Origin: Vagococcus fluvialis bH819
GTDB taxonomy: Bacteria > Bacillota > Bacilli > Lactobacillales > Vagococcaceae
DNA length: 64,000 bases
NCBI RefSeq assembly: GCF_900163795.1
Contig: NZ_FWFD01000015.1
Coordinates: forward strand, 372,001 to 436,000
Direction of reading: 5' to 3'
The notes below the pieces were generated by a model that searched no databases, had not been told where the DNA came from, and was given only the letters and a program-made list of their open reading frames with translations. Within the stretch, counting starts at the first letter, position 1. Each line of letters opens with the position of its first letter. Positions 54,771 to 63,962 of the stretch are shown one piece after another. A program made the position numbers and the translations under genes.

Positions 54771-56138
54771 ATGAATCTCAAAAGTAAGAAAATATTACTA
54801 TCTTTACAATTTATTCCTTTTGTATTAACTAATGGAATGAATTTATTTCCAATTTTTATTTTTGCCAATCTCTTTTTAAAATATCGAGATGTTAGTCAAT
54901 ATGTTTTACCACTTATTTTATATTATAGCTTTAAAACAACGATATTATTTTTATTGCGCTTAAAACCATTTAGAATGAATCGCTTATTACAAATTTCAAT
55001 CATTATTGGCATATTGGGGACACTACTTGGTAGTATGTATGAATGGAATTTTTATTTTGGTCTTTTATCTGGCGCACTATTAGGTATCTGTTCTGGGCTA
55101 CTCTATCCTAGTTTTTTGACTGTCCAATTTCATGAGAAAAATATGAATGATTTTGGGATTACACCAAGAGATCAAATTTATTCATTAGGTTTTGCGACAA
55201 TTTTTACATTAGTATTATTTACTTTAGTGAAGTGGTCAATTCCAGCAACATTTATCTTTTTGGGGATTAACTTGGTTTTACTATTTATTATTATTTCAGT
55301 TTATCCTCATTATCAAATTGAGGAAATAGCTTCTTATCCAGATTATCCAATTTTTGAAACCCTATTTTTATTTTTAACTGGTTTTTTTACAATTTTTATC
55401 ATTAAAATAGATAAAAAATTGGGAGTTTCAGGTTCGCTATCGTTATTCTTTACTTTATTGGCTATTTTAATAATAGTATATTTGATTTATTTACTAAAAA
55501 GAAAACCTGTTAGACGGCTGTCACCATTATTAACGGGTATTATTATATTTAAAGGAATGGTGACAAATTTTATTCTTGTTTTTTGTACCTTCAATCAATT
55601 AATTCAAGAAGGGAATACAGCTCTATATAAAATATATACATTATATTTATTAGGCATTATTATTTCACCACTGATATATAATGCTTTGATAAAAAAAGTT
55701 TCGAAGTTAAGGATGCCTTATCTTATAATGAGTGGTTTACTATGTGGATTTATATTAATGCTTGTACCGTTTTTATTTTACTTAGGAGTTTTTATGATTA
55801 GCCTATTCATCTCTCAAATAAATCAAAGATTAAATCAATTTGTTTATTTTCATAGTGAACTCCCTCAAGATCATCGATTGGTATCGAAGTATCGCTTAAA
55901 TAATTTGGGTAGTATTCTACATCAAATTATAATGACCTTGATTATGTATGGTATAACACTTTTATTTAAAACAGTTAGCCTAGAAGAAATTTTAAAATCA
56001 TATAGTTATAAAACAGTAGATCCCTCAGCTTTTTATACTCTGGAAGTAACCAAAAGCATATTAGTGCTGTTTTTTATCATCTACCTAAGTGTTATTACTA
56101 AAGGATATAGAAATTCAAAATTATATAAAACTATTTAA
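54771..56138 (+). CDS. Polytopic membrane protein of unknown function (MFS-like)
   Basis: The 455-residue protein has about twelve hydrophobic helices in two halves, consistent with an MFS-like fold, but lacks recognisable MFS motif A. A short charged loop ends the fourth helix (FHEKNMNDFGI, about 124-134), and the loop FHSELPQDHRLVSKYRLNN near residue 365 is polar and may be functional. The ATG at 54771 follows a TATAGGAG. I do not recognise the family. It is an orphan gene between the MBL hydrolase and DUF308 genes, all in their own transcripts. Confidence 0.75.
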   Translation: MNLKSKKILLSLQFIPFVLTNGMNLFPIFIFANLFLKYRDVSQYVLPLILYYSFKTTILFLLRLKPFRMNRLLQISIIIGILGTLLGSMYEWNFYFGLLSGALLGICSGLLYPSFLTVQFHEKNMNDFGITPRDQIYSLGFATIFTLVLFTLVKWSIPATFIFLGINLVLLFIIISVYPHYQIEEIASYPDYPIFETLFLFLTGFFTIFIIKIDKKLGVSGSLSLFFTLLAILIIVYLIYLLKRKPVRRLSPLLTGIIIFKGMVTNFILVFCTFNQLIQEGNTALYKIYTLYLLGIIISPLIYNALIKKVSKLRMPYLIMSGLLCGFILMLVPFLFYLGVFMISLFISQINQRLNQFVYFHSELPQDHRLVSKYRLNNLGSILHQIIMTLIMYGITLLFKTVSLEEILKSYSYKTVDPSAFYTLEVTKSILVLFFIIYLSVITKGYRNSKLYKTI

Positions 56139-56156
56139 TATTATCCAGTGAAAATA

Positions 56157-56197
56157 AAAAAGCAATCAGTCACAATTAAGTGAGTGATGCTTTTTTT
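56157..56197. terminator. Bidirectional terminator after the 54771 gene
   Basis: AGCAATCAGTCAC pairs with GTGAGTGATGCT imperfectly around AATTAA, with A and T runs at the sides; the T-run overlaps the end of the minus-strand DUF308 gene. Confidence 0.7.
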
Positions 56198-56750
56198 AAT
56201 GTTCTCTTTGAAATAATAGAATATTGGTTGATGCTAAAAGTAAAAAGCATCCCATCGGAATAGCGGGTCCGAATATCAGTGTGTAATGAGAAACAATGGT
56301 GATAATCGAGCAAACTAAAATTAAACTAAAGGTAATTTTATAAGGGTTTATTTTATATTGTTGACCTAGTCTTTTCTTCAAGACATATACTAAATAAGGA
56401 ATAGAATCAATAATCATCCAAACAGAAGTGATGATTAATAATGATAGAGGATTAGTAATTATATTTAAAATAATTAATGTTCCAATAAAAATATTAACTA
56501 AAGCACCAATTAGAAACATATTTTTTTGTTTGTTATGTTTGTTGATTGTCTCAATGATAAAAAAAGTATTGAAATTTAAAAAACCTTTTAAGATAGCAAA
56601 TAAGCCAACCATAATAAATAATTCATAAATGGATGCAGTATGATGAAAGAAAAGATAAATTCCTGAAGCAGCCATTATCAAGCTGATCACGGTATTTATC
56701 CATTCGTGGTTATCTAAAAAATAAACAACTGATTTTAGTTTTTCTGGCAT
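56196..56750 (-). CDS. DUF308/HdeD-like membrane protein
   Basis: This 184-residue protein has about six hydrophobic helices and resembles the DUF308 (HdeD) family of small membrane proteins, linked to acid tolerance in Enterobacteria but not defined in Firmicutes. The ATG at 56750 follows AAGGAG; the frame upstream is longer but lacks a ribosome binding site. Blocks such as ASGIYLFFHH and FLNFNTFF are visible. It is convergent to the 54771 gene and near the phosphatase gene; their roles are not tied by sequence. Confidence 0.72.
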   Translation of the reverse strand: MPEKLKSVVYFLDNHEWINTVISLIMAASGIYLFFHHTASIYELFIMVGLFAILKGFLNFNTFFIIETINKHNKQKNMFLIGALVNIFIGTLIILNIITNPLSLLIITSVWMIIDSIPYLVYVLKKRLGQQYKINPYKITFSLILVCSIITIVSHYTLIFGPAIPMGCFLLLASTNILLFQREH

Positions 56751-56823
56751 AATTAGCTCACTCCTTAACGTAATACAACCTATGTATTGTACCACGAAAA
56801 AGAGTTGTTTTAAACTAAAAATA

Positions 56824-57447
56824 TTAGTCTAAAAAACTAGTGTCATTCCAATTAAGAATGTTGAATTTTGATGTGTTAGGAGTGCTTTCGATAACAGTGA
56901 CACTAGTATTATCTAGAAAACGTCCTTTTCTAATGTCGCAAAGTGGGGAACCATCTAAGTATTTAAGAATAGTTTGCAAAGCTAAACCATGGGAAACAAT
57001 TAAAATAGTGTCATCAGGATAGCGTTCGCTTAATTGATTAAAAACAGCCAACATTCTTTTGATTAAAGAGTCAAAACTTTCACCTTGAAAATCTGTAGGA
57101 TCATAAAGATGAGGTGCATTAACTAAATTTTGAAACTCTTTTAAATGATGATAATCTTTTTCTGGGAGACCATCCCATAAACCAAATTCCATTTCCCGGA
57201 GGTTTTCGATTGTTTCTAATTCTAATGAAGAAGAATGATTGTCCAGTAAATTACTAGCTGTATCCTGTGCTCTTTTTTGTGGACTAGAAAATGCGTGATT
57301 GAAGTTAATATCACTTAAATACATTCCAACTTTTTTAGCATTTTCGATACCTTCGGGTAAAAGTGGAGAATCGGCAAGCCCACCTTGAAAAATTTTGTTT
57401 AAATTAAATTCGGTTTTTCCATGTCTTACACAATAAAATGTTGTCAT
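56824..57447 (-). CDS. Histidine phosphatase superfamily protein
   Basis: This 207-residue enzyme has the RHG motif at its start (CVRHGKTEFN, about residues 5-14) with the catalytic histidine, plus the second histidine in IVSHGLALQ. It is a phosphoglycerate-mutase-like phosphatase, and the substrate cannot be told from sequence (sugar phosphates or nucleotides are possible). The ATG at 57447 follows AGGAGAG; the upstream frame includes the promoter and is not coding. Confidence 0.9.
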   Translation of the reverse strand: MTTFYCVRHGKTEFNLNKIFQGGLADSPLLPEGIENAKKVGMYLSDINFNHAFSSPQKRAQDTASNLLDNHSSSLELETIENLREMEFGLWDGLPEKDYHHLKEFQNLVNAPHLYDPTDFQGESFDSLIKRMLAVFNQLSERYPDDTILIVSHGLALQTILKYLDGSPLCDIRKGRFLDNTSVTVIESTPNTSKFNILNWNDTSFLD

Positions 57448-57525
57448 AAAAATTAACTCTCCTTTTAAATTGATAGTATATATTATAGTAGAAAAAATAA
57501 ATGAAGTAAAAAAATAAATTTTATG

Positions 57526-57554
57526 TTGAAAAAACAAAGGATGTAGGTTATATT
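57526..57554 (+). promoter_or_regulatory. Promoter of rpsB
   Basis: TTGAAA (57526-57531) and TATATT (57549-57554) are separated by 17 bases. Transcription would start near 57561, giving a leader of about 120 bases. Confidence 0.5.
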
Positions 57555-57592
57555 TATAGAGGTGTTAAAAACACTAATCCACATCCGTAGTG

Positions 57593-57634
57593 ATTTTAAT
57601 AGTGGTGCTAGACTATGTTTAGTTCTATTAAAAT
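57593..57634 (+). promoter_or_regulatory. Structured 5' leader hairpin of rpsB
   Basis: ATTTTAATAG (57593-57602) and CTATTAAAAT (57625-57634) are perfect complements, and CTAGAC/GTTTAG extends an inner stem. The hairpin lies in the rpsB leader about 50 bases before the ATG. Ribosomal protein leaders are often autogenously controlled; that S2 binds here is inference. Confidence 0.5.
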
Positions 57635-57683
57635 ATGATGCTATTTGGAGAGGGAAATACAAAACCAATCGGAGGAAACAAAA

Positions 57684-58463
57684 ATGGCAGTAATTTCAAT
57701 GAAACAGTTACTAGAAGCTGGTGTACACTTTGGTCACCAAACTCGTCGCTGGAACCCAAAAATGAAGAGATATATCTTCACAGAAAGAAACGGAATCTAC
57801 ATCATCGATTTACAAAAAACAGTTCGTTTAGTAGACGATGCTTACAACTACATGAGAAATGTAGCTGAAGAAGGCGGAATCGCTTTATTCGTAGGTACTA
57901 AAAAACAAGCTCAAGAAGCTATTAAAGATGAAGCTATCCGCTCTGGTCAATACTATGTAAACCACAGATGGTTAGGTGGAACTTTAACTAACTGGGATAC
58001 AATCCAAAAACGTATCGCACGTTTAAAACAAATCAACAAAATGGAAGAAGAAGGAACGTTCGAGTTACTTCCTAAAAAAGAAGTTGCTGGATTAAACAAA
58101 CAACGTGAACGTTTAGAAAAATTCTTAGGCGGTATCGCTGATATGCCTAGAATTCCTGATGTTATGTTCATCGTTGATCCACGTAAAGAACGTATTGCCG
58201 TTCAAGAAGCTCATAAATTAAATATTCCAATCGTGGCTATGGTTGATACTAACTGTGATCCAGATGAAATTGATGTAGTTATCCCATCAAACGACGACGC
58301 TATCCGTGCCGTTAAATTAATCTCAGCTAAAATGGCTGATGCATTCATCGAAGGCCGTCAAGGTGAAGATGAAGTAAGTGAAGAAACATTTGCAAGCGAA
58401 ACAACTGAAGCACCTTCAATCGAAGAAATCGTTGAAGCTGTTGAAGGAAAAAACGCTGAATAA
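57684..58463 (+). CDS. rpsB: 30S ribosomal protein S2
   Basis: S2 is part of the small subunit and helps S1 bind. The 259-residue sequence starts [19 protein letters not shown], includes [12 protein letters not shown] and ends in an acidic tail ([13 protein letters not shown]). The ATG at 57684 follows CGGAGG; the TTG 39 bases upstream is not the start. It leads the rpsB-tsf-pyrH-frr cluster, though a terminator-like hairpin before tsf can split expression. Confidence 0.98.
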   Translation: MAVISMKQLLEAGVHFGHQTRRWNPKMKRYIFTERNGIYIIDLQKTVRLVDDAYNYMRNVAEEGGIALFVGTKKQAQEAIKDEAIRSGQYYVNHRWLGGTLTNWDTIQKRIARLKQINKMEEEGTFELLPKKEVAGLNKQRERLEKFLGGIADMPRIPDVMFIVDPRKERIAVQEAHKLNIPIVAMVDTNCDPDEIDVVIPSNDDAIRAVKLISAKMADAFIEGRQGEDEVSEETFASETTEAPSIEEIVEAVEGKNAE

Positions 58464-58477
58464 TCAAATATAATTGG

Positions 58478-58544
58478 CTGTCTTAGGCTGGCGGAGTCAA
58501 GGTGAACAAAGTAGCCTACGTTCTGTTTGCTTAGGGCAGTTTTT
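58478..58544 (+). terminator. Partial terminator/attenuator between rpsB and tsf
   Basis: CTGTCTTAGGC (58478-58488) and GCTTAGGGCAG (58529-58539) form 11 continuous pairs when G-U pairs are counted, followed by a T-run. A strong hairpin here probably reduces tsf transcription relative to rpsB. Confidence 0.75.
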
Positions 58545-58574
58545 ACTTAATTAAAAAAATCGGAGGAATAATAC

Positions 58575-59453
58575 ATGTCTAAAATTACAGCTACTATGGT
58601 TAAAGAATTACGTGACTTAACTGGTGTTGGTATGATGGATGCTAAACGTGCTTTAGTTGAAGTTGAAGGAGATCTAGAAAAAGCTATTGACTTATTAAGA
58701 GAAAAAGGAATGGCTAAAGCTGGTAAGAAAAATGATCGTATCGCTGCAGAAGGTTTAGCAAATGTACATGTTGCTGGAAATACTGCTGCAATCGTAGAAA
58801 TTAATTCAGAAACAGATTTTGTTGCAAAAAATGAATTATTCCAAAACTTGGTTAAAGATGTAGCTAGATTAGTTGCTGAAAATAAACCAGCTAACATGGA
58901 AGAAGCATTAGCAATTAAAACTGAAAAAGGTACAATTGAATCTGAAATTATTGAAGCAACTACAGTAATCGGTGAAAGAATTAACTTCCGTCGTTTTGAG
59001 TTACTTGAAAAAGAAGATAACGCAGCTTTCGGTGGTTACTTACACATGGGTGGTAAAATCGCTGTTTTAACTCTTTTAGATGGAACAACAGACGAAGAAG
59101 CAGCTAAAGATATTGCAATGCATGTTGCTGCAATCAATCCTCGTTATGTAACAAAAGAAGAAGTATCTGCAGAAGAGTTAGAACATGAGAAAAAAGTTTT
59201 AACTGAACAAGCATTAAATGAAGGCAAACCAGCTAACATTGTAGAAAAAATGGTTATGGGACGTATGAGCAAGTTTTTAGCTGAAGTATGTCTAGTTGAC
59301 CAACCGTTTGTTAAAGATCCAGATACAACTGTTGAAAAATTTGCAGCTTCAAAAGGCGCAACTGTTAAAGGCTTCGTTCGTTTTGAAGTTGGCGAAGGAA
59401 TCGAAAAACGTGAAGAAGATTTCGCTGCAGAAGTTATGAGCCAAATGAAATAA
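58575..59453 (+). CDS. tsf: Translation elongation factor Ts
   Basis: EF-Ts is the nucleotide exchange factor of EF-Tu. The UBA-like N-terminus ([18 protein letters not shown]) and the TDFVAKNE core motif (about 77-84) are canonical. At 292 residues it is full length. The ATG at 58575 follows GGAGGA. It lies behind rpsB and is followed by a terminator. Confidence 0.98.
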   Translation: MSKITATMVKELRDLTGVGMMDAKRALVEVEGDLEKAIDLLREKGMAKAGKKNDRIAAEGLANVHVAGNTAAIVEINSETDFVAKNELFQNLVKDVARLVAENKPANMEEALAIKTEKGTIESEIIEATTVIGERINFRRFELLEKEDNAAFGGYLHMGGKIAVLTLLDGTTDEEAAKDIAMHVAAINPRYVTKEEVSAEELEHEKKVLTEQALNEGKPANIVEKMVMGRMSKFLAEVCLVDQPFVKDPDTTVEKFAASKGATVKGFVRFEVGEGIEKREEDFAAEVMSQMK

Positions 59454-59465
59454 CAGTCATTGATC

Positions 59466-59511
59466 GGGAACGCATTTATTGTTAATAATGATATATGCGC
59501 TCCCTTTTTTT
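59466..59511 (+). terminator. Terminator after tsf
   Basis: GGGAACGCAT and ATGCGCTCCC pair around a loop rich in AT, followed by seven T residues. Confidence 0.9.
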
Positions 59512-59553
59512 AGACAAAAATGAATGTATGGATATTAAACGGAGGTAATTGGA

Positions 59554-60276
59554 ATGACAGAACCAAAATATCGTAGAATATTACTTAAGGTTAGTGGAGA
59601 AGCACTTGCTGGAGATAAAGGCTTTGGAATTAATCCACCAGTCGTGAATGATTTGATAAAAGAAATTAAAGAAGTTCATAGCCTGGGAGTTGAAGTTGCT
59701 ATAGTTGTTGGCGGAGGTAATATTTGGCGTGGTACTATTGGAGCAGAGATGGGAATGGAACGTGCCCAAGCTGATTACATGGGAATGCTAGCGACTGTCA
59801 TGAATGGACTTGCTTTGCAAGATACACTTGAAAATCAAGGTGTTCCAACAAGAGTACAAACATCAATTGAAATGAGACAAATTGCTGAACCTTATATTAG
59901 ACGTCGTGCAGTAAGACATTTAGAAAAAGGTCGTGTTGTTATTTTTGCCGGTGGAACTGGAAATCCTTATTTCACAACGGATACAACTGCAGCACTTAGA
60001 GCAGTTGAGATTAATGCTGATGTTATCTTGATGGCAAAAAACAATGTAGATGGTGTTTATTCTGCCGATCCTAAATTAGATTCTACTGCGACTAAATTTG
60101 AAGAATTAACTCATTTAGATGTTATTTCAAAAGGATTGTCTGTCATGGATTCAACGGCTAGCAGTTTGAGTATGGATAATGATATTCCGCTAGTTGTGTT
60201 TAATATCAATGAAGCAGGTAATATAAAACGTGTTTGTTTAGGCGAACAAATCGGAACTACTGTGAGGGGAAAATAA
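59554..60276 (+). CDS. pyrH: UMP kinase
   Basis: PyrH phosphorylates UMP to UDP in pyrimidine metabolism and belongs to the amino-acid-kinase fold. The N-terminal [16 protein letters not shown] (about 10-25), the GGGNIWRG loop and the [12 protein letters not shown]-like segment (here [13 protein letters not shown]) are present. At 240 residues it is complete. The ATG follows GGAGGT. frr starts directly after its stop. Confidence 0.98.
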   Translation: MTEPKYRRILLKVSGEALAGDKGFGINPPVVNDLIKEIKEVHSLGVEVAIVVGGGNIWRGTIGAEMGMERAQADYMGMLATVMNGLALQDTLENQGVPTRVQTSIEMRQIAEPYIRRRAVRHLEKGRVVIFAGGTGNPYFTTDTTAALRAVEINADVILMAKNNVDGVYSADPKLDSTATKFEELTHLDVISKGLSVMDSTASSLSMDNDIPLVVFNINEAGNIKRVCLGEQIGTTVRGK

Positions 60277-60277
60277 T

Positions 60278-60835
60278 ATGCAAAAAATAGTATTGAATGA
60301 CGCTAAAGATAAAATGACGAAATCAGAAGAAAGTTTACAACGTGATTTAGGTCAAATTAGAGCGGGGCGTGCCAACGCAAGTTTGTTAGACCGCATTACT
60401 GTTGACTACTATGGTGCTCAAACACCTTTAAATCAAATTGCGGGTATTTCAATCCCAGAAGCTCGTATTCTAATGATTACTCCATTTGATAAAACAGCTT
60501 TAGAAAATATTGAAAAAGCTATAATGGCAAGTGATATTGGGATTAGCCCAACAAATGATGGAACTGTTATTCGTTTGGTAATTCCTCAATTAACAGAAGA
60601 ACGTCGTAAGGAACTTGCGAAAGAAGTAGGAAAAAATGGCGAAAGTGCCAAAGTGGCAGTTAGAAACATCCGCCGTGACGCAATTGATGAATTGAAAAAA
60701 TTAGAAAAATCAAAAGAAATTTCTGAAGATGAATTAAGAACATTAGAAAAAGAAGTTCAAGACATTACAGATGCAAGTACAAAAAATATTGATAAGATTG
60801 TTTCTGGAAAAGAAGAAGAATTACTAGAAGTTTAA
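60278..60835 (+). CDS. frr: Ribosome recycling factor
   Basis: RRF splits post-termination ribosomes together with EF-G. The 185-residue sequence shows the [17 protein letters not shown] block (about 26-42) and the helical [21 protein letters not shown] end. The ATG at 60278 lies just after the pyrH stop, behind GAGGGG. It ends the rpsB-tsf-pyrH-frr cluster; a long terminator follows. Confidence 0.98.
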   Translation: MQKIVLNDAKDKMTKSEESLQRDLGQIRAGRANASLLDRITVDYYGAQTPLNQIAGISIPEARILMITPFDKTALENIEKAIMASDIGISPTNDGTVIRLVIPQLTEERRKELAKEVGKNGESAKVAVRNIRRDAIDELKKLEKSKEISEDELRTLEKEVQDITDASTKNIDKIVSGKEEELLEV

Positions 60836-60843
60836 TTAATCAA

Positions 60844-60909
60844 AGTCGTGGAGTATTATCTTAATCTTTCAGATAAGGTGAAAGATTAAGGTATATTCCA
60901 CGATTTTTA
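60844..60909 (+). terminator. Strong terminator after frr
   Basis: TCGTGGA and TCCACGA close a long hairpin with inner CTTAATCTTTC/GAAAGATTAAG, and T residues follow. Confidence 0.93.
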
Positions 60910-61035
60910 TTATTTAGAGTTATGTTTTTATTAAAAAATAGGATTATTTTCTTTTTGTATAGGTTTTTTTAGAAGGTTTTGCTACAATAGTAAAGACAAG
61001 TTCAAGTAACTCAAGTCTTTTTAGGGGGCTTTAAA

Positions 61036-61830
61036 ATGTTTAATTTTTTTGTAAAAGATAAAAAAGAAAAGTGTGACAATGTTTCATTTGATGAGACCAA
61101 AGATATACCCAAGCATATTGCTGTGATTATGGATGGCAATGGTAGGTGGGCACAAAGAAAGTTACTTCCTAGAATAGCAGGACATAAGGAAGGTATGAAT
61201 AATGTTAAAGTAATAACTAAGCATGCGAGTCGCTTAGGTGTTAAGGTATTAACGCTCTATGCGTTTTCAACTGAAAATTGGAAAAGACCAACAGATGAAG
61301 TTAATTTTCTGATGAAATTACCAGTTGATTTTTTTGATGTGTTTGTACCAGAGTTGATCAAAGAAAATGTTCGTGTAAATGTAATGGGGTATAAAGAATT
61401 TTTACCTGAACATACACAACGGGCTGTTGAAAATGCCATTAATCAGACAAAAGATAATACAGGCATGATTTTGAATTTCGCTTTGAATTACGGAAGCCGA
61501 GCCGAGATTTTAACAGCTGTTAACGAGTTAGTGGATTTAGCAAAAGAAGGCAGCATCACAGATGAAGTGGATGAGGAATTATTTTCAAGTCACTTAATGA
61601 CTGCATCTTTAGGGAAAGAATTACAAAATCCAGACTTGTTGATTCGAACGAGTGGTGAAGAAAGAATAAGTAATTTTTTACTTTGGCAAATTGCCTATAG
61701 TGAACTCTTTTTTTCTGATGTTTATTGGCCAGATTTTTCAACTGATCATTTAGAAGAAGCAATAGCCACATTTCAACTCAGAACAAGACGTTTTGGGGGA
61801 TTAAAAGAAAAGACAGAAGGAGTAAAGTAA
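61036..61830 (+). CDS. uppS: Undecaprenyl pyrophosphate synthase
   Basis: UppS builds the C55 isoprenoid carrier from farnesyl pyrophosphate and isopentenyl pyrophosphate, for cell-wall synthesis. The substrate motif IAVIMDGNGRWAQ is at about 29-41, with TLYAFSTENWKRP and the IRTSGE-RISNF site near 200-210. At 264 residues it is full length. cdsA follows after one base, and rseP follows that: uppS-cdsA-rseP is a conserved unit. Confidence 0.98.
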   Translation: MFNFFVKDKKEKCDNVSFDETKDIPKHIAVIMDGNGRWAQRKLLPRIAGHKEGMNNVKVITKHASRLGVKVLTLYAFSTENWKRPTDEVNFLMKLPVDFFDVFVPELIKENVRVNVMGYKEFLPEHTQRAVENAINQTKDNTGMILNFALNYGSRAEILTAVNELVDLAKEGSITDEVDEELFSSHLMTASLGKELQNPDLLIRTSGEERISNFLLWQIAYSELFFSDVYWPDFSTDHLEEAIATFQLRTRRFGGLKEKTEGVK

Positions 61831-61831
61831 A

Positions 61832-62620
61832 ATGAAGCAAAGAATTATTACAGCTGTTGTAGCATTAGTTTTCTTTATCCCGATTATAATTATCGGAGAA
61901 ATGCCACTACATGTACTAGCTGCTTGTATGGCAGGTGTAGGAGTTTATGAATTATTTAATATGAGAGGATTAGAAATTAAGAGTTTAGAAGGTATCTTAG
62001 CGATAGTTGCGACAGTATTATTAGTATTACCTATTTCTCCAACTATTGATTTCTTACCAACAAACATTGATGATATTACATTGTATTATACAGTTATAAT
62101 GTTGATTCTAATTGTTCCTGTCTTTTCAAAAAATAGCTATACATTTGATGATGCGGCTTTTCCCGTACTCGTTAGTTTATATGTGGGAATTGGATTTCAA
62201 AATTTTGTTTCAGCTCGAGAAGCAGGGATTCAAGTCTTAATGTTTGCGTTATTTGTTGTTTGGGCCACTGATATTGGCGCTTATTTTTGTGGCATGAAAT
62301 TTGGAAAAAATAAACTAGCTCCTCATATTTCACCGAACAAAACAATCGAAGGGTCAATCGGAGGAATTATTTGTGCAGTTATTGTTGCGGCAATTTATTT
62401 GATTTTTTGGCCGTTACCGTATAATATTTTTGTGATGTTGCTATTAACTATCTTGTTTTCGATTGTTGGACAAATGGGAGATTTAGTTCAATCAGCATAT
62501 AAAAGACACTATGGAGTCAAAGATTCTGGTAGAATATTACCAGGGCACGGTGGTATATTAGATCGATTCGATAGTTTATTATTTGTATTTCCATTAATGC
62601 ATTTAGTAGGTTTGTTTTAG
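61832..62620 (+). CDS. cdsA: Phosphatidate cytidylyltransferase
   Basis: CdsA makes CDP-diacylglycerol from phosphatidate and CTP, the branch point of phospholipid synthesis. It is an integral membrane protein with about eight helices. The signature is near the C-terminus: SAYKRHYGVKDSGRILPGHGGILDRFDS (in this order; the K-D-S-G-x-x-x-P-G-H-G-G-x-x-D-R-x-D core is complete). At 262 residues it is full length. It follows uppS by one base. Confidence 0.97.
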   Translation: MKQRIITAVVALVFFIPIIIIGEMPLHVLAACMAGVGVYELFNMRGLEIKSLEGILAIVATVLLVLPISPTIDFLPTNIDDITLYYTVIMLILIVPVFSKNSYTFDDAAFPVLVSLYVGIGFQNFVSAREAGIQVLMFALFVVWATDIGAYFCGMKFGKNKLAPHISPNKTIEGSIGGIICAVIVAAIYLIFWPLPYNIFVMLLLTILFSIVGQMGDLVQSAYKRHYGVKDSGRILPGHGGILDRFDSLLFVFPLMHLVGLF

Positions 62621-62647
62621 ATTATTGGTAAAGAAAGGAAATAACTC

Positions 62648-63937
62648 ATGGTAGGAACAATAGTCACATTTATATTTGTTTTTGGTTTAATTGTATTAGT
62701 GCATGAATTTGGTCATTTTATTTTTGCGAAACGTGGCGGAATTTTAGTAAGAGAGTTTGCCATTGGAATGGGGCCGAAATTATTTCATCATCGAAAAAAC
62801 GGTACTACCTATACAATCAGAATGCTTCCGATTGGCGGCTATGTTAGAATGGCTGGTGAGGGAGATGAAGATATCGAACTTGCACCAGGAATGCCGTTAT
62901 CATTAGTTTTAGATGAGTCTGGTCAAGTGACTAAGATTAATCCCAATAAAAAAATTCAATTACCAAATAGTATTCCAGTGGAGTTAGTTGATTTTGATAT
63001 AATCGATGAGCTTTTTATTAAGGGATATGAAATGGGTGACGAAACAAAAGAAAAAAGATATCCTGTTTCTCACGATGCAACAATTATTGAAGAAGATGGC
63101 TTAGAAACTCAAATTGCTCCAAGAGATGTTCAGTTTCAGTCGGCCAGTTTAGGCCGTCGAATGATGACAAATTTTGCAGGACCAATGAATAACTTTATTC
63201 TTTCATTTGTTTTATTTACAATTATCGCTTTTATGCTAGGTGGAGTTAACAAAGCGGATCCATCAAGTGCTATCGGAGCTGTCCAAAAAGATAGCGTAGC
63301 AGATAAAGCGGGGATTAAACCAGGGGATAAAATTATTGAAGCCAATGGTAAAAAAATAAGTACGTTTGACGATATCTCGACTGAGGTATCCCCTAATGCG
63401 AATAAAGAAATATCTTTAGTTGTTGAAACTAAAAAAGGAGACAAACAAGAACTTAAGGTAACGCCATTAGAAAGCGAAGATGAAACTCGAAAAGGTCAAG
63501 GCATGCTAGGAGTAGGCCCTGCTAGTACTTTTGAAAAATTATCATTTGTAGGCAAATTTAAATACGGTGTAACAGCAACATTTTCTAACTCACTTAATAT
63601 ATTTAAAGCGTTAGGTAATTTGATTACGGATTTTAGTTTAAATAAATTAGGTGGACCTGTGATGATTTTTAAAGCGTCAGAAGCTGTTTCGAATAGTGGA
63701 ATTATTGCTATCCTTTCATTTACAGCGATATTATCAGTGAATTTGGGAATTATGAATTTAGTTCCTATTCCTGGATTAGATGGTGGTAAATTGACTTTAA
63801 ATATTTATGAAGGTATAAGAGGTAAACCGCTTAGTCAAGAAAAAGAAGTAATGATTACTATGATTGGCGTAGGGATTTTATTGTTACTTATGGTGGCAGT
63901 TACTTGGAATGATATACAACGATTTTTTATTAATTAA
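62648..63937 (+). CDS. rseP: RseP-type site-2 intramembrane metalloprotease (Eep)
   Basis: This zinc protease cuts membrane-anchored peptides. The HExxH motif is at residues 19-23 (VHEFGH), the second metal site is in PGLDGGKL near the C-terminus, and one PDZ domain (about residues 195-270) lies between. In Enterococcus faecalis the homologue Eep matures sex-pheromone peptides and trims RsiV for stress response; substrates here are unknown. At 429 residues it is complete. proS follows 25 bases on. Confidence 0.96.
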   Translation: MVGTIVTFIFVFGLIVLVHEFGHFIFAKRGGILVREFAIGMGPKLFHHRKNGTTYTIRMLPIGGYVRMAGEGDEDIELAPGMPLSLVLDESGQVTKINPNKKIQLPNSIPVELVDFDIIDELFIKGYEMGDETKEKRYPVSHDATIIEEDGLETQIAPRDVQFQSASLGRRMMTNFAGPMNNFILSFVLFTIIAFMLGGVNKADPSSAIGAVQKDSVADKAGIKPGDKIIEANGKKISTFDDISTEVSPNANKEISLVVETKKGDKQELKVTPLESEDETRKGQGMLGVGPASTFEKLSFVGKFKYGVTATFSNSLNIFKALGNLITDFSLNKLGGPVMIFKASEAVSNSGIIAILSFTAILSVNLGIMNLVPIPGLDGGKLTLNIYEGIRGKPLSQEKEVMITMIGVGILLLLMVAVTWNDIQRFFIN

Positions 63938-63962
63938 AAATTAAAAAGGGGTTAGTTTAAAA

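Noticed and set aside
57483-57668. Minus-strand frame in the rpsB leader
   Set aside because: It covers the rpsB promoter and hairpin, has no ribosome binding site and a biased composition.
57635-57868. Plus-strand frame over the start of rpsB
   Set aside because: It overlaps rpsB in a different frame, and the rpsB product is unmistakable.
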